Positions 1 to 7,181 of a DNA stretch of 19,075 nt are shown one piece after another. The position numbers were made by a program, and so were the translations under genes. Every line of letters starts with the position of its first letter. The stretch's first letter is position 1. The notes under the pieces were generated by a model. It ran no database searches. It worked only from the letters and a program-made list of their open reading frames with translations, and was not told where the DNA came from. Source of the stretch: Oscillospiraceae bacterium (GTDB lineage Bacteria > Bacillota > Clostridia > Oscillospirales > Ruminococcaceae); contig CAAGCE010000293.1 of NCBI GenBank assembly GCA_900768245.1, positions 1 to 19,075 of the forward strand, in the 5' to 3' direction.

Positions 1-185
1 GCTTTGCCCTTTGGATTCCCACCACCTTTGAAAAGGTGGACGAAACTTTAAGTGTTTTGGTGCTGTTACTTTTGTTTGGTTCAGCCGGTTTTATGCCGTG
101 CTGCCGCCGCGGCTGCTTTCTTTGGGTTCGCACTTTCTTTGACGCGTCTAAATAAAAAATAAAAACTCAGCACATTAACAATATT
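1..185. repeat. Intergenic repeat DNA at left edge (repeat copy A)
   Basis: No gene is seen here. Positions 22-39 form a perfect small hairpin (CCACCTT, loop TGAA, AAGGTGG). Positions 91-166 are GC-rich and run into an A-rich tract (AATAAAAAATAAAAA). The block at 110-148 (CGG, TGCTTTC, TTGGGT, GCAC, GCGTC in order) is closely matched at 12388-12427, which makes this one member of a dispersed intergenic family. The first 14 bases look like one half of a palindrome cut by the window edge, but the other half cannot be seen. It lies just 3' of the PHP gene. No convincing intrinsic terminator is visible for that gene, only the T-rich side of the repeat. Confidence 0.55.
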
Positions 186-872
186 TTACACATTTTCCCT
201 ATAATAAAGCTTTGCAAGCTTTCTGTTCTTTACTGCGTCGATATAGTCAAAAACAGTTTCAAACGGTTTTTCTACGGCTATTCCTCCACCTGCAAGTGCC
301 TCCGCATTATGTGAGTCCGAGCCTGCTGTTTGGGGCAGGTCAAAGCTTTCGGCATACCACTTTGCACGTTCATTCATTATTTCAAGCTGGTGTGAGGAAT
401 TTATCACTTCCACCGCTCCCACGTTATCGGGGATAAGAGTTATCTTTTTTATATAGAAATACTGTCTGAACGGGTGGGCGTGTACCACAAATCCGCCGCT
501 TTCCGCTGCGAGATCCGCATAGTCATATATCTTCATATCCATAATTTCGGGGTGCGCTTTCAGCCACGCTTTGTCAAGTCCGTATGTGAGAAAATCGCTG
601 CCCTCATAGGTGAACTCCCAGCCGAAAAATACCTGCAAGCCTATTTCGTCGCCCCTTGCTTTTGCATTTTCGTAGCCCTTGCAGAACAGGTCGATACGCT
701 CTTCCCACGGCAGGTCACGGGGGACTGCACTGTTTCCGTTGAAGAAATGGTCGGTGACTATGATGCCTGTATAGCCTGCCGCTTTATGTGCGTCTGCCAT
801 CTGCGCACCTGTTGATACGGCACAGGCACTTGCTTCTGAGGTATGCATATGTGTTTCGTATCTGTAAAGCAT
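186..872 (-). CDS. PHP-domain metal-dependent phosphoesterase
   Basis: A 228-residue PHP-family protein, predicted to be a cytoplasmic metal-dependent phosphoesterase of unknown substrate. Metal-ligand motifs are all present: THMH near residues 7-10, TDH at 40-42, a WE at 85-86, HAH at 131-133 and GSDSH at 184-188. This is the usual layout of stand-alone PHP proteins related to histidinol-phosphatase and YciV/TrpH types. The frame is open further upstream, but the start at 872 is preferred. AAGGA lies 8 nt upstream, whereas the ATG at 881 sits directly on that SD. The start falls one base after the stop of the dipeptidase gene, so the two are translationally coupled and co-transcribed. It lacks polymerase or other extra domains, so a DNA polymerase X or PolC role is excluded. 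The substrate cannot be named from sequence. Confidence 0.88.
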   Translation of the reverse strand: MLYRYETHMHTSEASACAVSTGAQMADAHKAAGYTGIIVTDHFFNGNSAVPRDLPWEERIDLFCKGYENAKARGDEIGLQVFFGWEFTYEGSDFLTYGLDKAWLKAHPEIMDMKIYDYADLAAESGGFVVHAHPFRQYFYIKKITLIPDNVGAVEVINSSHQLEIMNERAKWYAESFDLPQTAGSDSHNAEALAGGGIAVEKPFETVFDYIDAVKNRKLAKLYYRENV

Positions 873-873
873 T

Positions 874-2280
874 TTATTCATCCTTTCCGCAAAGTCTGAG
901 TATTGCATTTGCGTATATCTTTGCATTAAGGAGCAGACTTTCCGTTCTGATAAATTCATCTGCGTTATGCATATTGTTTTCGTCGCCGGGGAACTCGGCG
1001 CCGAATGCCACGCCGTTTTCGGTATCGTGTACATAGGTCAGTCCTCCGAGTGCAACTGTATAGCCTTTTTCACCTGTTACGTCCTCGTAAACCTCAAGAA
1101 GCTTCTTTACAAAGCCGCTGTCAGCCGAAACGTGGTGAGGTTCACATTGCAGGTCGACATTCAATGCTATTCCGTACGGTTCAAGTGCGGCTTTCAGCTT
1201 TGATGTGATGTCTGCACAGCTTTCGCAGACAGGAAAACGTATATCCTGACGGCAGACAAGCTTGTTTCCGTCACATTCGGCAACGCTCAGGACTGTTGTT
1301 GCCGCTCCCGAAATATTATCGCAGGAACTTATGCCGCAGGATAAGCCGTCTGTTTCTCCGTATGGGAAAAGCTTTGCGAATGCTTTTACCGACGGGTATG
1401 AATTTGCCCTGTCAAGTGCGGAAATAAGGGTAAAAAGTGCGGTGAGTGTATTTTCACCTGTTTCGGGCAATGATGCGTGTGCACTTTTGCCCTCTGCTTC
1501 GATCTCAACATTTCCGCCGTTTTCCGTTATGATAAAAGTTACGGGAAGTCCAAGCTTTTCGGCGCAGGCTGTGACCTCTTCGCCGCCAATGCCTTTAACC
1601 ACGGCAATGCTCTGCTCAGGCACTGCGTTTACTGCCTTTCCTGCCTTTATTGAAACTATCTCAAAGCCTTTGTTGTTCACACGGATATTATCTGCCGAAA
1701 GTGATGTTCTTATCATACCCTTTTCAATATTTATCACAGGATATGAACCGTCAGGTGTAAAAAGCAGCGGCGGCAATGCTTCCTTTGCAGTATAGTATTC
1801 AAGCTCGGTAGAGCCGTTTTCTTCATTTGTGCCAAGTATAAGCCGCACATTTTTTTCAAGGGGAAGTCCAAGAGCCTTTATAGTCTTTATTGCGTAAAGG
1901 ACTGCAACGGCAGGACCTTTATCGTCAATAGCACCTCTGCCGATAAGCTTTCCGTCACGCTCGGTTATGTCAAAAGGCGGAACGCTCCAGCCGTTTCCCG
2001 CAGGAACAACGTCCATATGACAAAGTATGCCCAGATGATCTTCCTTATCGGGGAAATAATCAGCCGTACCGACATAGTTATCAACATTGCGAACGGTCAT
2101 ACCAATGCCCTTACAAAGCTCCAAAGCTGCCGCAAGTGCTTTTGCAGGACCTTCACCGAAGGGCATATTTTCTTTTGGTTCACCTGCCACGGAGGGTATT
2201 CTTGCAAGAGTGCGCAGGTCATTTATCATATCATTTTTACAGCTGTCGATATAATCGCTTATGGCTTTTTTGGTGTTCAT
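874..2280 (-). CDS. pepV: M20 family dipeptidase, PepV/Sapep type
   Basis: A 468-residue zinc-dependent dipeptidase of the M20A family, close in length to PepV. The two-metal centre is visible: HMD at 88-90, IDDKGP at 118-123 with the bridging Asp, the catalytic EE at 153-154, the PDGSYP segment near 176-181 that carries another ligand, and a C-terminal His near 438 in NNMHNADEF. The central lid domain is present. The frame is open to 2337, but GGAGG 7 nt upstream fixes the start at 2280. Family members hydrolyse dipeptides in the cytoplasm, including D-Ala-containing ones in some cases. That would fit the adjacent wall genes, but substrate choice is inference. It is followed at one base by the PHP gene. 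A terminator-like hairpin directly abuts its SD (see 2293-2358). Confidence 0.92.
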   Translation of the reverse strand: MNTKKAISDYIDSCKNDMINDLRTLARIPSVAGEPKENMPFGEGPAKALAAALELCKGIGMTVRNVDNYVGTADYFPDKEDHLGILCHMDVVPAGNGWSVPPFDITERDGKLIGRGAIDDKGPAVAVLYAIKTIKALGLPLEKNVRLILGTNEENGSTELEYYTAKEALPPLLFTPDGSYPVINIEKGMIRTSLSADNIRVNNKGFEIVSIKAGKAVNAVPEQSIAVVKGIGGEEVTACAEKLGLPVTFIITENGGNVEIEAEGKSAHASLPETGENTLTALFTLISALDRANSYPSVKAFAKLFPYGETDGLSCGISSCDNISGAATTVLSVAECDGNKLVCRQDIRFPVCESCADITSKLKAALEPYGIALNVDLQCEPHHVSADSGFVKKLLEVYEDVTGEKGYTVALGGLTYVHDTENGVAFGAEFPGDENNMHNADEFIRTESLLLNAKIYANAILRLCGKDE

Positions 2281-2292
2281 AAAAATACCTCC

Positions 2293-2358
2293 AATAAAAA
2301 GCTCCCCGAAACACCGCAGAACTGACATTGTCAGCAAGACGGATATGCGGAGAGCTTT
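2293..2358 (-). terminator. Terminator or attenuator hairpin abutting the pepV SD
   Basis: Read on the minus strand, AAAGCTCTCC (2358-2349) pairs with GGGGAGCTTT (2307-2298), giving ten pairs with one T-G wobble. The hairpin runs straight into TTTTTATT (2300-2293). Within the large loop, GCA/TGC and CTGAC-AAT-GTCAG can form further helices. The T tract touches the GGAGG ribosome site of pepV. This is the arrangement of an intrinsic terminator or leader attenuator between the membrane-protein gene and pepV. No separate pepV promoter was recognised. Confidence 0.55.
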
Positions 2359-2361
2359 GTT

Positions 2362-3591
2362 TTATTTTCTGCGGACTGTCTTAACAACAGGCTTTGCAGG
2401 CTGTGCAGGCGGTGCGGCTTTCTTTTTCATATTTGTAATATAGTATGCGTTGATATTTTCGTCATTGAAAAGCTTTACTGCTATATATGCACAGACGATT
2501 ATGGATATTACATAAAAAACAAGTGTGATAATATAATCGGAAGGATTCTGGTTTGTGTCCATAACGAAATTGATAAGTCCCGGCCATACGAGGAGAATTG
2601 TGTTCAGGCCGAAAAATATTCCCGATATAAACTTGACAGTTCTTGATTTTATTATCATAAGCAGTGAGAAAAGCACTAATGCGGCAGGAAGATATGTAAG
2701 AAGCTCTCTCACGGTAAGGTCGCTGAATGAGCCTGCCACATCAGTCCAGTTAAGAACATATCTCATTACAGCGGCAACTGCAATACCTATAACAGCAAAT
2801 ATGATAACGTTCGCTCTGCCTTTTTTAGCCTTTTTCACCTTTTGCTCGTGCATAAGGTTTCTGTACATTTCAACGCTTTCACGCTTGTTGTAATCCTCGG
2901 GACGCTTACCTATTTCCTGTTCAAGGCGGTCTTTTATAAGCTGCTTTTCGTCACGGTCGAGGGTATCCTTTGCAGCAAGATCCTCAGCGTTTTTCTGAGT
3001 CGGCATATATTCATCGGACATTTCGCTTATAACAGGCTTTGAATCCATTTCCATAGCGAGGTCGTCCATCTGCATCTGCTTTAAAAGGGAGTTTGACTTA
3101 TCCTTTGCAGGCTTATAATCCATATCGCTGAGCATTGCGGAGGCATCAATGCTTATGCCGTCAAGCGACTTTGCACTGTCTGACTTCTTTTCAGCCTCAG
3201 CTTTTGCACGTTCCTCAGCCTCTGCTTCTTTTGCAAAATCGGCAAAGGATTTTGGAGCAGGTCTGTCGGAATAGTCCTCACGGGGCTTTGTGTGATACTG
3301 ATATGCAGGGTCGTTGTCAGCTTCATAATCCGATTCTTCTCCATCGGGGATATAGCAGCCGTGATTATCGTCAGGCTCTTTCTCTGCGGCTTCTTCCGTT
3401 TTCACAGCAGGAGCGGTCTCGCCCTCAGCCTCTGCTTTCTTTGCGGCGGACAAGGCTTCAAGGCTTCCCATAGCTGCAAGATCTCTTTCAAACTTCGGCA
3501 CATATTTTTTATTGTCAGAAGAGCTGCTGCCTTCATCAATATCAAGGGGATCGAGTATACCATCATCAAAAACATTATCGTTCTGTGGCAT
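2362..3591 (-). CDS. Membrane protein with long acidic N-terminal region
   Basis: I do not recognise a family for this 409-residue protein. Residues 1-255 are hydrophilic, low in complexity and rich in Glu, Asp, Ala and Lys, with an AEAEERAKAEAEKK-type stretch near 123-137 that could form a coiled coil. A basic segment (KVKKAKKGR, 251-259) precedes four hydrophobic segments at about 261-281, 297-314, 320-344 and 353-375. The end is basic and Pro/Ala-rich. There is no signal peptide, so the long N-terminus is probably cytoplasmic. The start at 3591 has GGAG 11 nt upstream, a slightly long spacing. It follows the bactofilin gene by 68 nt with a strong hairpin between them. By position it may work with the bactofilin or the deacetylase as a membrane or scaffold partner; this is inference only. 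Confidence 0.8.
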   Translation of the reverse strand: MPQNDNVFDDGILDPLDIDEGSSSSDNKKYVPKFERDLAAMGSLEALSAAKKAEAEGETAPAVKTEEAAEKEPDDNHGCYIPDGEESDYEADNDPAYQYHTKPREDYSDRPAPKSFADFAKEAEAEERAKAEAEKKSDSAKSLDGISIDASAMLSDMDYKPAKDKSNSLLKQMQMDDLAMEMDSKPVISEMSDEYMPTQKNAEDLAAKDTLDRDEKQLIKDRLEQEIGKRPEDYNKRESVEMYRNLMHEQKVKKAKKGRANVIIFAVIGIAVAAVMRYVLNWTDVAGSFSDLTVRELLTYLPAALVLFSLLMIIKSRTVKFISGIFFGLNTILLVWPGLINFVMDTNQNPSDYIITLVFYVISIIVCAYIAVKLFNDENINAYYITNMKKKAAPPAQPAKPVVKTVRRK

Positions 3592-3618
3592 TGAGTCATC
3601 ATCTCCATATTTAATACA

Positions 3619-3650
3619 ATACTGTTTGCATCAGATCATGCAAACAGTAT
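3619..3650. repeat. Perfect 13-bp inverted repeat between bactofilin and membrane-protein genes
   Basis: ATACTGTTTGCAT and ATGCAAACAGTAT are exact reverse complements separated by the six bases CAGATC. The stem is AT-rich and neither side is followed by a good T tract. It is therefore more likely an mRNA-processing or stability hairpin, or a protein-binding palindrome, than a terminator. It lies inside an operon, 9 bases 3' of the bactofilin stop. Confidence 0.7.
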
Positions 3651-3659
3651 GAACTGTTT

Positions 3660-4562
3660 TTATTCGCCGAGAGCTATTGCTTCAGGAAAAATACTTGAGG
3701 AGCTTTCCTGAAGGAATGTAGTGTTTACATAGCCCTGGATAGTAGCTCCGTCAAGGACTGTGATAGTTGAAGCCGTTATATTTCCGAGGATAACGGCGTC
3801 GGTCTTGAATTCAGCCTTTCCGCCTACATCGATATTGCCCTTTACCTTGCCGTTAAGGTCGAGATACTGAGCGGAAATATCGCCTAAGAGCAGGCTGTCA
3901 CGGTCTATCTGCACCTGACCCTTTGAATTGATATTGCCCTGCATAGACGCACCTGTCATAACGGAATTGTTGCAGTCAATATCACCCACTACCTTACCTG
4001 TAACATTGATATTCTTTGTTATCTTGACATCGCCCTTAACGCTGCCGTCGATATTGATGTTGGCGAATGAGCGGATGTTGCCGTCGATAATGGTGTTGCG
4101 GGAAATAACAGTAGTTTCCTCTGTATCATAGTAAGGTGAATCCGGGTCGGCACTCTGAGAAGAACCGTTTGAGCGTGTCGGAGGCGGGGGAGGAGTACCT
4201 GCACCGTCAGCCGCACCCTTTTTATACGGATCATAGGAATTGTTTCTTGCCTCGGCAGCACCGTTCTGACGTGCATACTGAGAAAGCTGTGAGAAAGGTG
4301 TAGTCTGCTGAGCTGAGTCGGCAGCAACACCGCCCATAACATCAGAACCGCTGCTTAACGGAGTTTTCGGAGCTGAAACGTCCTCCGTAGGTTCACGGTA
4401 AACGCTCTCTGTTCTTTCCTCGGGGATATTTCTTGAAACAGGCTCAGCAGCACGTTCGTGTTCAGCTTTTTTCTTCTGATCCTTTGAAGACTCATCATTA
4501 ACGATGCCATCTTTTCCGAGGATCTCTTTGAGTGCCTGATTGAAATTGTTCTTTAGGCTCAT
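3660..4562 (-). CDS. Bactofilin-family polymer-forming protein
   Basis: A 300-residue protein whose residues 151-282 form the bactofilin (DUF583) beta-helix. The repeating pattern is a short hydrophobic strand followed by G-D/N-I or V, as in GSVKGDVKI, GKVVGDIDC, ASMQGNINS, SLLLGDISA, GKVKGNIDV, AVILGNITA and ATIQGYVNT. Residues 1-150 are disordered, charged and Pro/Ser/Gln-rich with a PPPPP run near 124-128; the last 16 residues form a short tail. Bactofilins polymerise without nucleotide on the cytoplasmic side and commonly position cell-wall enzymes. Its place 27 nt after a deacetylase gene fits that. AGGAG 9 nt upstream supports the start. The long disordered N-terminus is larger than in the classic short bactofilins and may be the partner-binding part. 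Confidence 0.92.
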   Translation of the reverse strand: MSLKNNFNQALKEILGKDGIVNDESSKDQKKKAEHERAAEPVSRNIPEERTESVYREPTEDVSAPKTPLSSGSDVMGGVAADSAQQTTPFSQLSQYARQNGAAEARNNSYDPYKKGAADGAGTPPPPPTRSNGSSQSADPDSPYYDTEETTVISRNTIIDGNIRSFANINIDGSVKGDVKITKNINVTGKVVGDIDCNNSVMTGASMQGNINSKGQVQIDRDSLLLGDISAQYLDLNGKVKGNIDVGGKAEFKTDAVILGNITASTITVLDGATIQGYVNTTFLQESSSSIFPEAIALGE

Positions 4563-4589
4563 TTTAAATAACTCCTATCCTATATGTAT

Positions 4590-5660
4590 TCATTCTGTAT
4601 ATGAAAAAGTGATCGGCTTCACCGAATTGTCAAGGGGAGCGAAAGTATAGCCGCTGTTTGTTAAAGCGATGATAATATCCTCAACTGTTTTAACGGTCAT
4701 TTCCTTTCCTGCACTGTCGTGAAGAAGAACTATTGCTCTTCCCGAAGCATTTTCGCTTATGCCGTTAAGAACGCTGTTATAAATGCTTGTCCAGGTAACA
4801 TTTTCGGCAGCGTCCTCACCGCTTGCGTTCCAGTCGTAATAAACGAAGCCCCGCCTTGTTACCTCAGCAATAAGCTGCTTGTAAATAAGGCTGTTATAGC
4901 TGTTTATGCTGCCGCCGGGAAAACGGATAATGTCCGGCTCAACACCTGTCGCCCCGTAAATATTTGTGTAGGTGTCGTTCATATCGGCAAGAAAGCTTTC
5001 GACACTTGCGTATATTTCGGTATAGTTATGTGACTTTGAATGGATACCTATCTTGTGACCCTTGTCGGCAACAAGCTTCATTATCTCCTTGGTGCGGTCA
5101 TCATCGCCGCCGCACATAAAAAAGGTAGCCTTTATGTCGTATTTGTCGAGTATGGAAAGTATATCAACGGTGTTTTCGGAGGGACCGTCATCAAAGGTAA
5201 GATAAATGACCTTGTCCGAAACGGTAAATCCATCCGGAGCGTTGGCATAAAGCTCGGGATAAAGCTTAGTATATTCAGCCGAATTATCGGCAGACATAAC
5301 ATCACCTTCCGCAGGCTTTGCAGTGTCTTCCTCAGGCTCGGCGTCATTGCTTTCGGCAGGCAGGGCAGAAATATAGCTGTCGAAGCTTGCCGCAGCATTT
5401 TCCCTGATAAAATCGAGAATATCCTCAGCAGTGTAACCGTCGGCAGTCATATTGACATAATGCTGCTGAAGAGAGATATGTTCAGCTTCCTCAGAAACAA
5501 CGTTGTTGTGAACAGCGGTATCAGCCGTATCAGCCGACTTTTTCTTTTCAGCACCGTAAAGAACGCCGAAAACCACCGCAAGAACGGTAGCAGCAGCGAG
5601 CCAGACCAAAAAAACAGTATAAATAAGATGTTTGAAAAATTTTACGCTTCCGAAATACAT
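4590..5660 (-). CDS. Membrane-anchored polysaccharide deacetylase (NodB/CE4)
   Basis: A 356-residue protein with an N-terminal membrane anchor (about 9-36), a linker, and a C-terminal NodB domain from about residue 140. All five CE4 motifs are seen: TFDDGP (155-160), HSKSH (207-211), RFPGG (246-250), DW (276-277) and LLHDS (312-316). It should be an active metal-dependent deacetylase acting outside the membrane, most likely on peptidoglycan N-acetylglucosamine or muramic acid; xylan or chitin substrates are possible. The frame is open to 5747, but the start at 5660 is chosen because the anchor begins there and GGA/GGAG lies 6-12 nt upstream. It is the first gene after the promoter at 5778-5806 and is followed closely by the bactofilin gene. 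Confidence 0.9.
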   Translation of the reverse strand: MYFGSVKFFKHLIYTVFLVWLAAATVLAVVFGVLYGAEKKKSADTADTAVHNNVVSEEAEHISLQQHYVNMTADGYTAEDILDFIRENAAASFDSYISALPAESNDAEPEEDTAKPAEGDVMSADNSAEYTKLYPELYANAPDGFTVSDKVIYLTFDDGPSENTVDILSILDKYDIKATFFMCGGDDDRTKEIMKLVADKGHKIGIHSKSHNYTEIYASVESFLADMNDTYTNIYGATGVEPDIIRFPGGSINSYNSLIYKQLIAEVTRRGFVYYDWNASGEDAAENVTWTSIYNSVLNGISENASGRAIVLLHDSAGKEMTVKTVEDIIIALTNSGYTFAPLDNSVKPITFSYTE

Positions 5661-5777
5661 TTCAAATCCAATCTCCGTCAAAAATGGATAAGCCGCAAAA
5701 TGTCGGAAACCAACGTATCTCAGGACAAAATCCGTACACCGAAGCATTCAGACGGCATAACTTTGATATTCCTTATA

Positions 5778-5806
5778 ATAATACACCTTTTTTGAGATTA
5801 TGTCAA
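5778..5806 (-). promoter_or_regulatory. Sigma-A promoter of the deacetylase-bactofilin operon
   Basis: On the minus strand, TTGACA (5806-5801) is followed after 17 bases by TATTAT (5783-5778). The predicted transcript starts near 5771 and has a leader of about 110 nt before the deacetylase start. No riboswitch fold was recognised in that leader. This is one of the best promoter matches in the window. Confidence 0.78.
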
Positions 5807-5839
5807 CACCGGAATTGATTGCAGCAGGGTTTTGCTTGT

Positions 5840-5947
5840 ATTTTTTATTTTTTTATTTTGGCGGCGGCATTAAGCTTGCTGTAAGTCGGGAGACAGCAAG
5901 CCGCCGCAGCCGCAGCATAGCAAGCCGCCCTGATAAAAATAAAAAAT
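5840..5947. repeat. Dispersed palindromic intergenic element (copy B)
   Basis: A T-rich tract (TTTTTTATTTTTTTATTTT) leads into GGCGGCGGC. A stem of GCTTGCTGT and ACAGCAAGC around a 10-nt loop follows, then CCGCCGC, a second AGCAAGCCGCCC, and an A-rich tract ending near 5947. The ends are roughly inverted repeats of each other. The core resembles copies at 7885-7970 and 12296-12446. It sits between two divergent promoters, outside their core boxes. Confidence 0.65.
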
Positions 5948-5956
5948 CCACAGCTA

Positions 5957-5985
5957 TTGAAAAAATCTTGTTTATGTGATACAAT
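5957..5985 (+). promoter_or_regulatory. Sigma-A promoter of dacF-ung
   Basis: TTGAAA (5957-5962) is followed after 17 bases by TACAAT (5980-5985). The predicted start of transcription is near 5992, giving a leader of about 26 nt. The inverted repeat TGTGATA (5975-5981) and TATCACA (5994-6000) flanks the -10 box and start point, and could be an operator. Confidence 0.65.
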
Positions 5986-6017
5986 TTACAGTATATCACA
6001 GGGGAGGTTCGGTTATA

Positions 6018-7166
6018 ATGGGTACAAAAAAGATTTCACAAAAGAAAAAATTAACCCCCGAAATGAGAAAACGCCGCAATGCCGCAAGGGCAAGGCTCGC
6101 TTCTATGCTGGGAGTCGCCGCTCTTTGTGCTGCGGTCATCATACTTGTCAGAATAGGCAGCGGTGCGGAAACACCTCTTGAAATAAATGCTGCGGACTAT
6201 GAATGTCTTGCACCTCAGACGGAGCTTGTTACGGTCGGAACAGCTGAGGACGGTACTCCTGTTTTAGCTCCTGCACCGATCGAGGAGGAAAATACTCCTG
6301 CGGTCGATCCTGTTATGGCGGAGGTCGCCGCTATAACACCAAAGCTGAAGGATACATATCCTATCGATATGATAATCCGCTCGCAGTATGCCATTGTTTA
6401 CGATGTTGAAGCGGACGAGGTGCTTTATGCAAAAAATGCTGAGGAAAAATGCTATCCTGCCAGCACGACTAAGATACTGACATCTGCCGTGGTGCTGAAT
6501 AATGTGGGCGAGGATTTCGTTTTCACAGTCGGCGATGAGCTTGATATGGTAAATGAGGGTTCAAGCCTTGCTATGCTCAGCAAGGGAAATCAGCTTGATA
6601 CGGGTATGATAATTGACGGTCTTATGCTGCCGTCGGGCAATGATGCGGCATATTGTGCCGCTGCAAATGTCGGACGTGTTCTCGGCAATGATGAAAACCT
6701 TTCTCCCGCTCAGGCTGTACAGAATTTCGTTGACGAAATGAACCGTGTTGCACAGAATATCGGCTGCACGAATACTCACTTTGCCGACCCTGACGGTTTC
6801 CACGATGACAAGCATTACACAACCGTGCTTGATATGCTGAAGATCACTCTCTATGCGGAGCATTTCGACAGGCTCAATCAGGCTGCCGCAACACCTTACA
6901 GATACGCTACCTTCCTTACGGGCGAACAGGCATCGTGGGAAAATTCCAACAAGCTTATACAGGATTACAGCGACTGCTACTATATGTACGCAACGGGAAT
7001 GAAAACGGGAATGACCGACGAAGCAGGCTACTGCGTTGTTGCAACGGCGAAGCGATTTGACCACCAGATAATATGCATAGTATTCGGTGCGGAAGCGTCG
7101 GATATACGCTGGAACGATACGATAGCACTACTTGACGCTGCCTTTGTGCAGGTGAGAAACAGGTAA
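6018..7166 (+). CDS. dacF: D-alanyl-D-alanine carboxypeptidase (S11, DacF-like)
   Basis: A 382-residue serine carboxypeptidase that trims the terminal D-Ala from peptidoglycan stem peptides. The penicillin-binding motifs are intact: SxxK as STTK (149-152), SxN as SGN (206-208) and KTG (329-331). A basic N-terminus and one hydrophobic segment (about 31-47) form an N-terminal anchor or uncleaved signal. The acidic, Pro-rich stretch at 50-105 is probably a linker into the wall. The C-terminal beta domain and amphipathic anchor of PBP5-type enzymes are missing, so anchoring must be N-terminal. The frame is open from 5976, but GGGGAGG ten bases upstream sets the start at 6018. It is divergent from the deacetylase-bactofilin operon and 15 nt ahead of ung. 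Confidence 0.93.
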   Translation: MGTKKISQKKKLTPEMRKRRNAARARLASMLGVAALCAAVIILVRIGSGAETPLEINAADYECLAPQTELVTVGTAEDGTPVLAPAPIEEENTPAVDPVMAEVAAITPKLKDTYPIDMIIRSQYAIVYDVEADEVLYAKNAEEKCYPASTTKILTSAVVLNNVGEDFVFTVGDELDMVNEGSSLAMLSKGNQLDTGMIIDGLMLPSGNDAAYCAAANVGRVLGNDENLSPAQAVQNFVDEMNRVAQNIGCTNTHFADPDGFHDDKHYTTVLDMLKITLYAEHFDRLNQAAATPYRYATFLTGEQASWENSNKLIQDYSDCYYMYATGMKTGMTDEAGYCVVATAKRFDHQIICIVFGAEASDIRWNDTIALLDAAFVQVRNR

Positions 7167-7181
7167 CTGAAAGGAAATAAT

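Noticed and set aside
22..39. Intrinsic terminator of the PHP gene
   Set aside because: The hairpin is about 150 bases past the stop and has no T tract after it on the minus strand.
1262..1795. 177-codon plus-strand open frame opposite pepV
   Set aside because: It overlaps a well-supported M20 peptidase on the other strand and shows only Ser/Pro-rich low-complexity sequence.
5661..5747. Longer N-terminus of the deacetylase starting at 5747
   Set aside because: The extra 29 residues would precede the membrane anchor, lack a ribosome site and fall in the predicted leader.
5040..5795. 251-codon plus-strand open frame opposite the deacetylase gene
   Set aside because: It is antisense to a gene with all five CE4 motifs, has no SD or family motif, and reads as a shadow frame.
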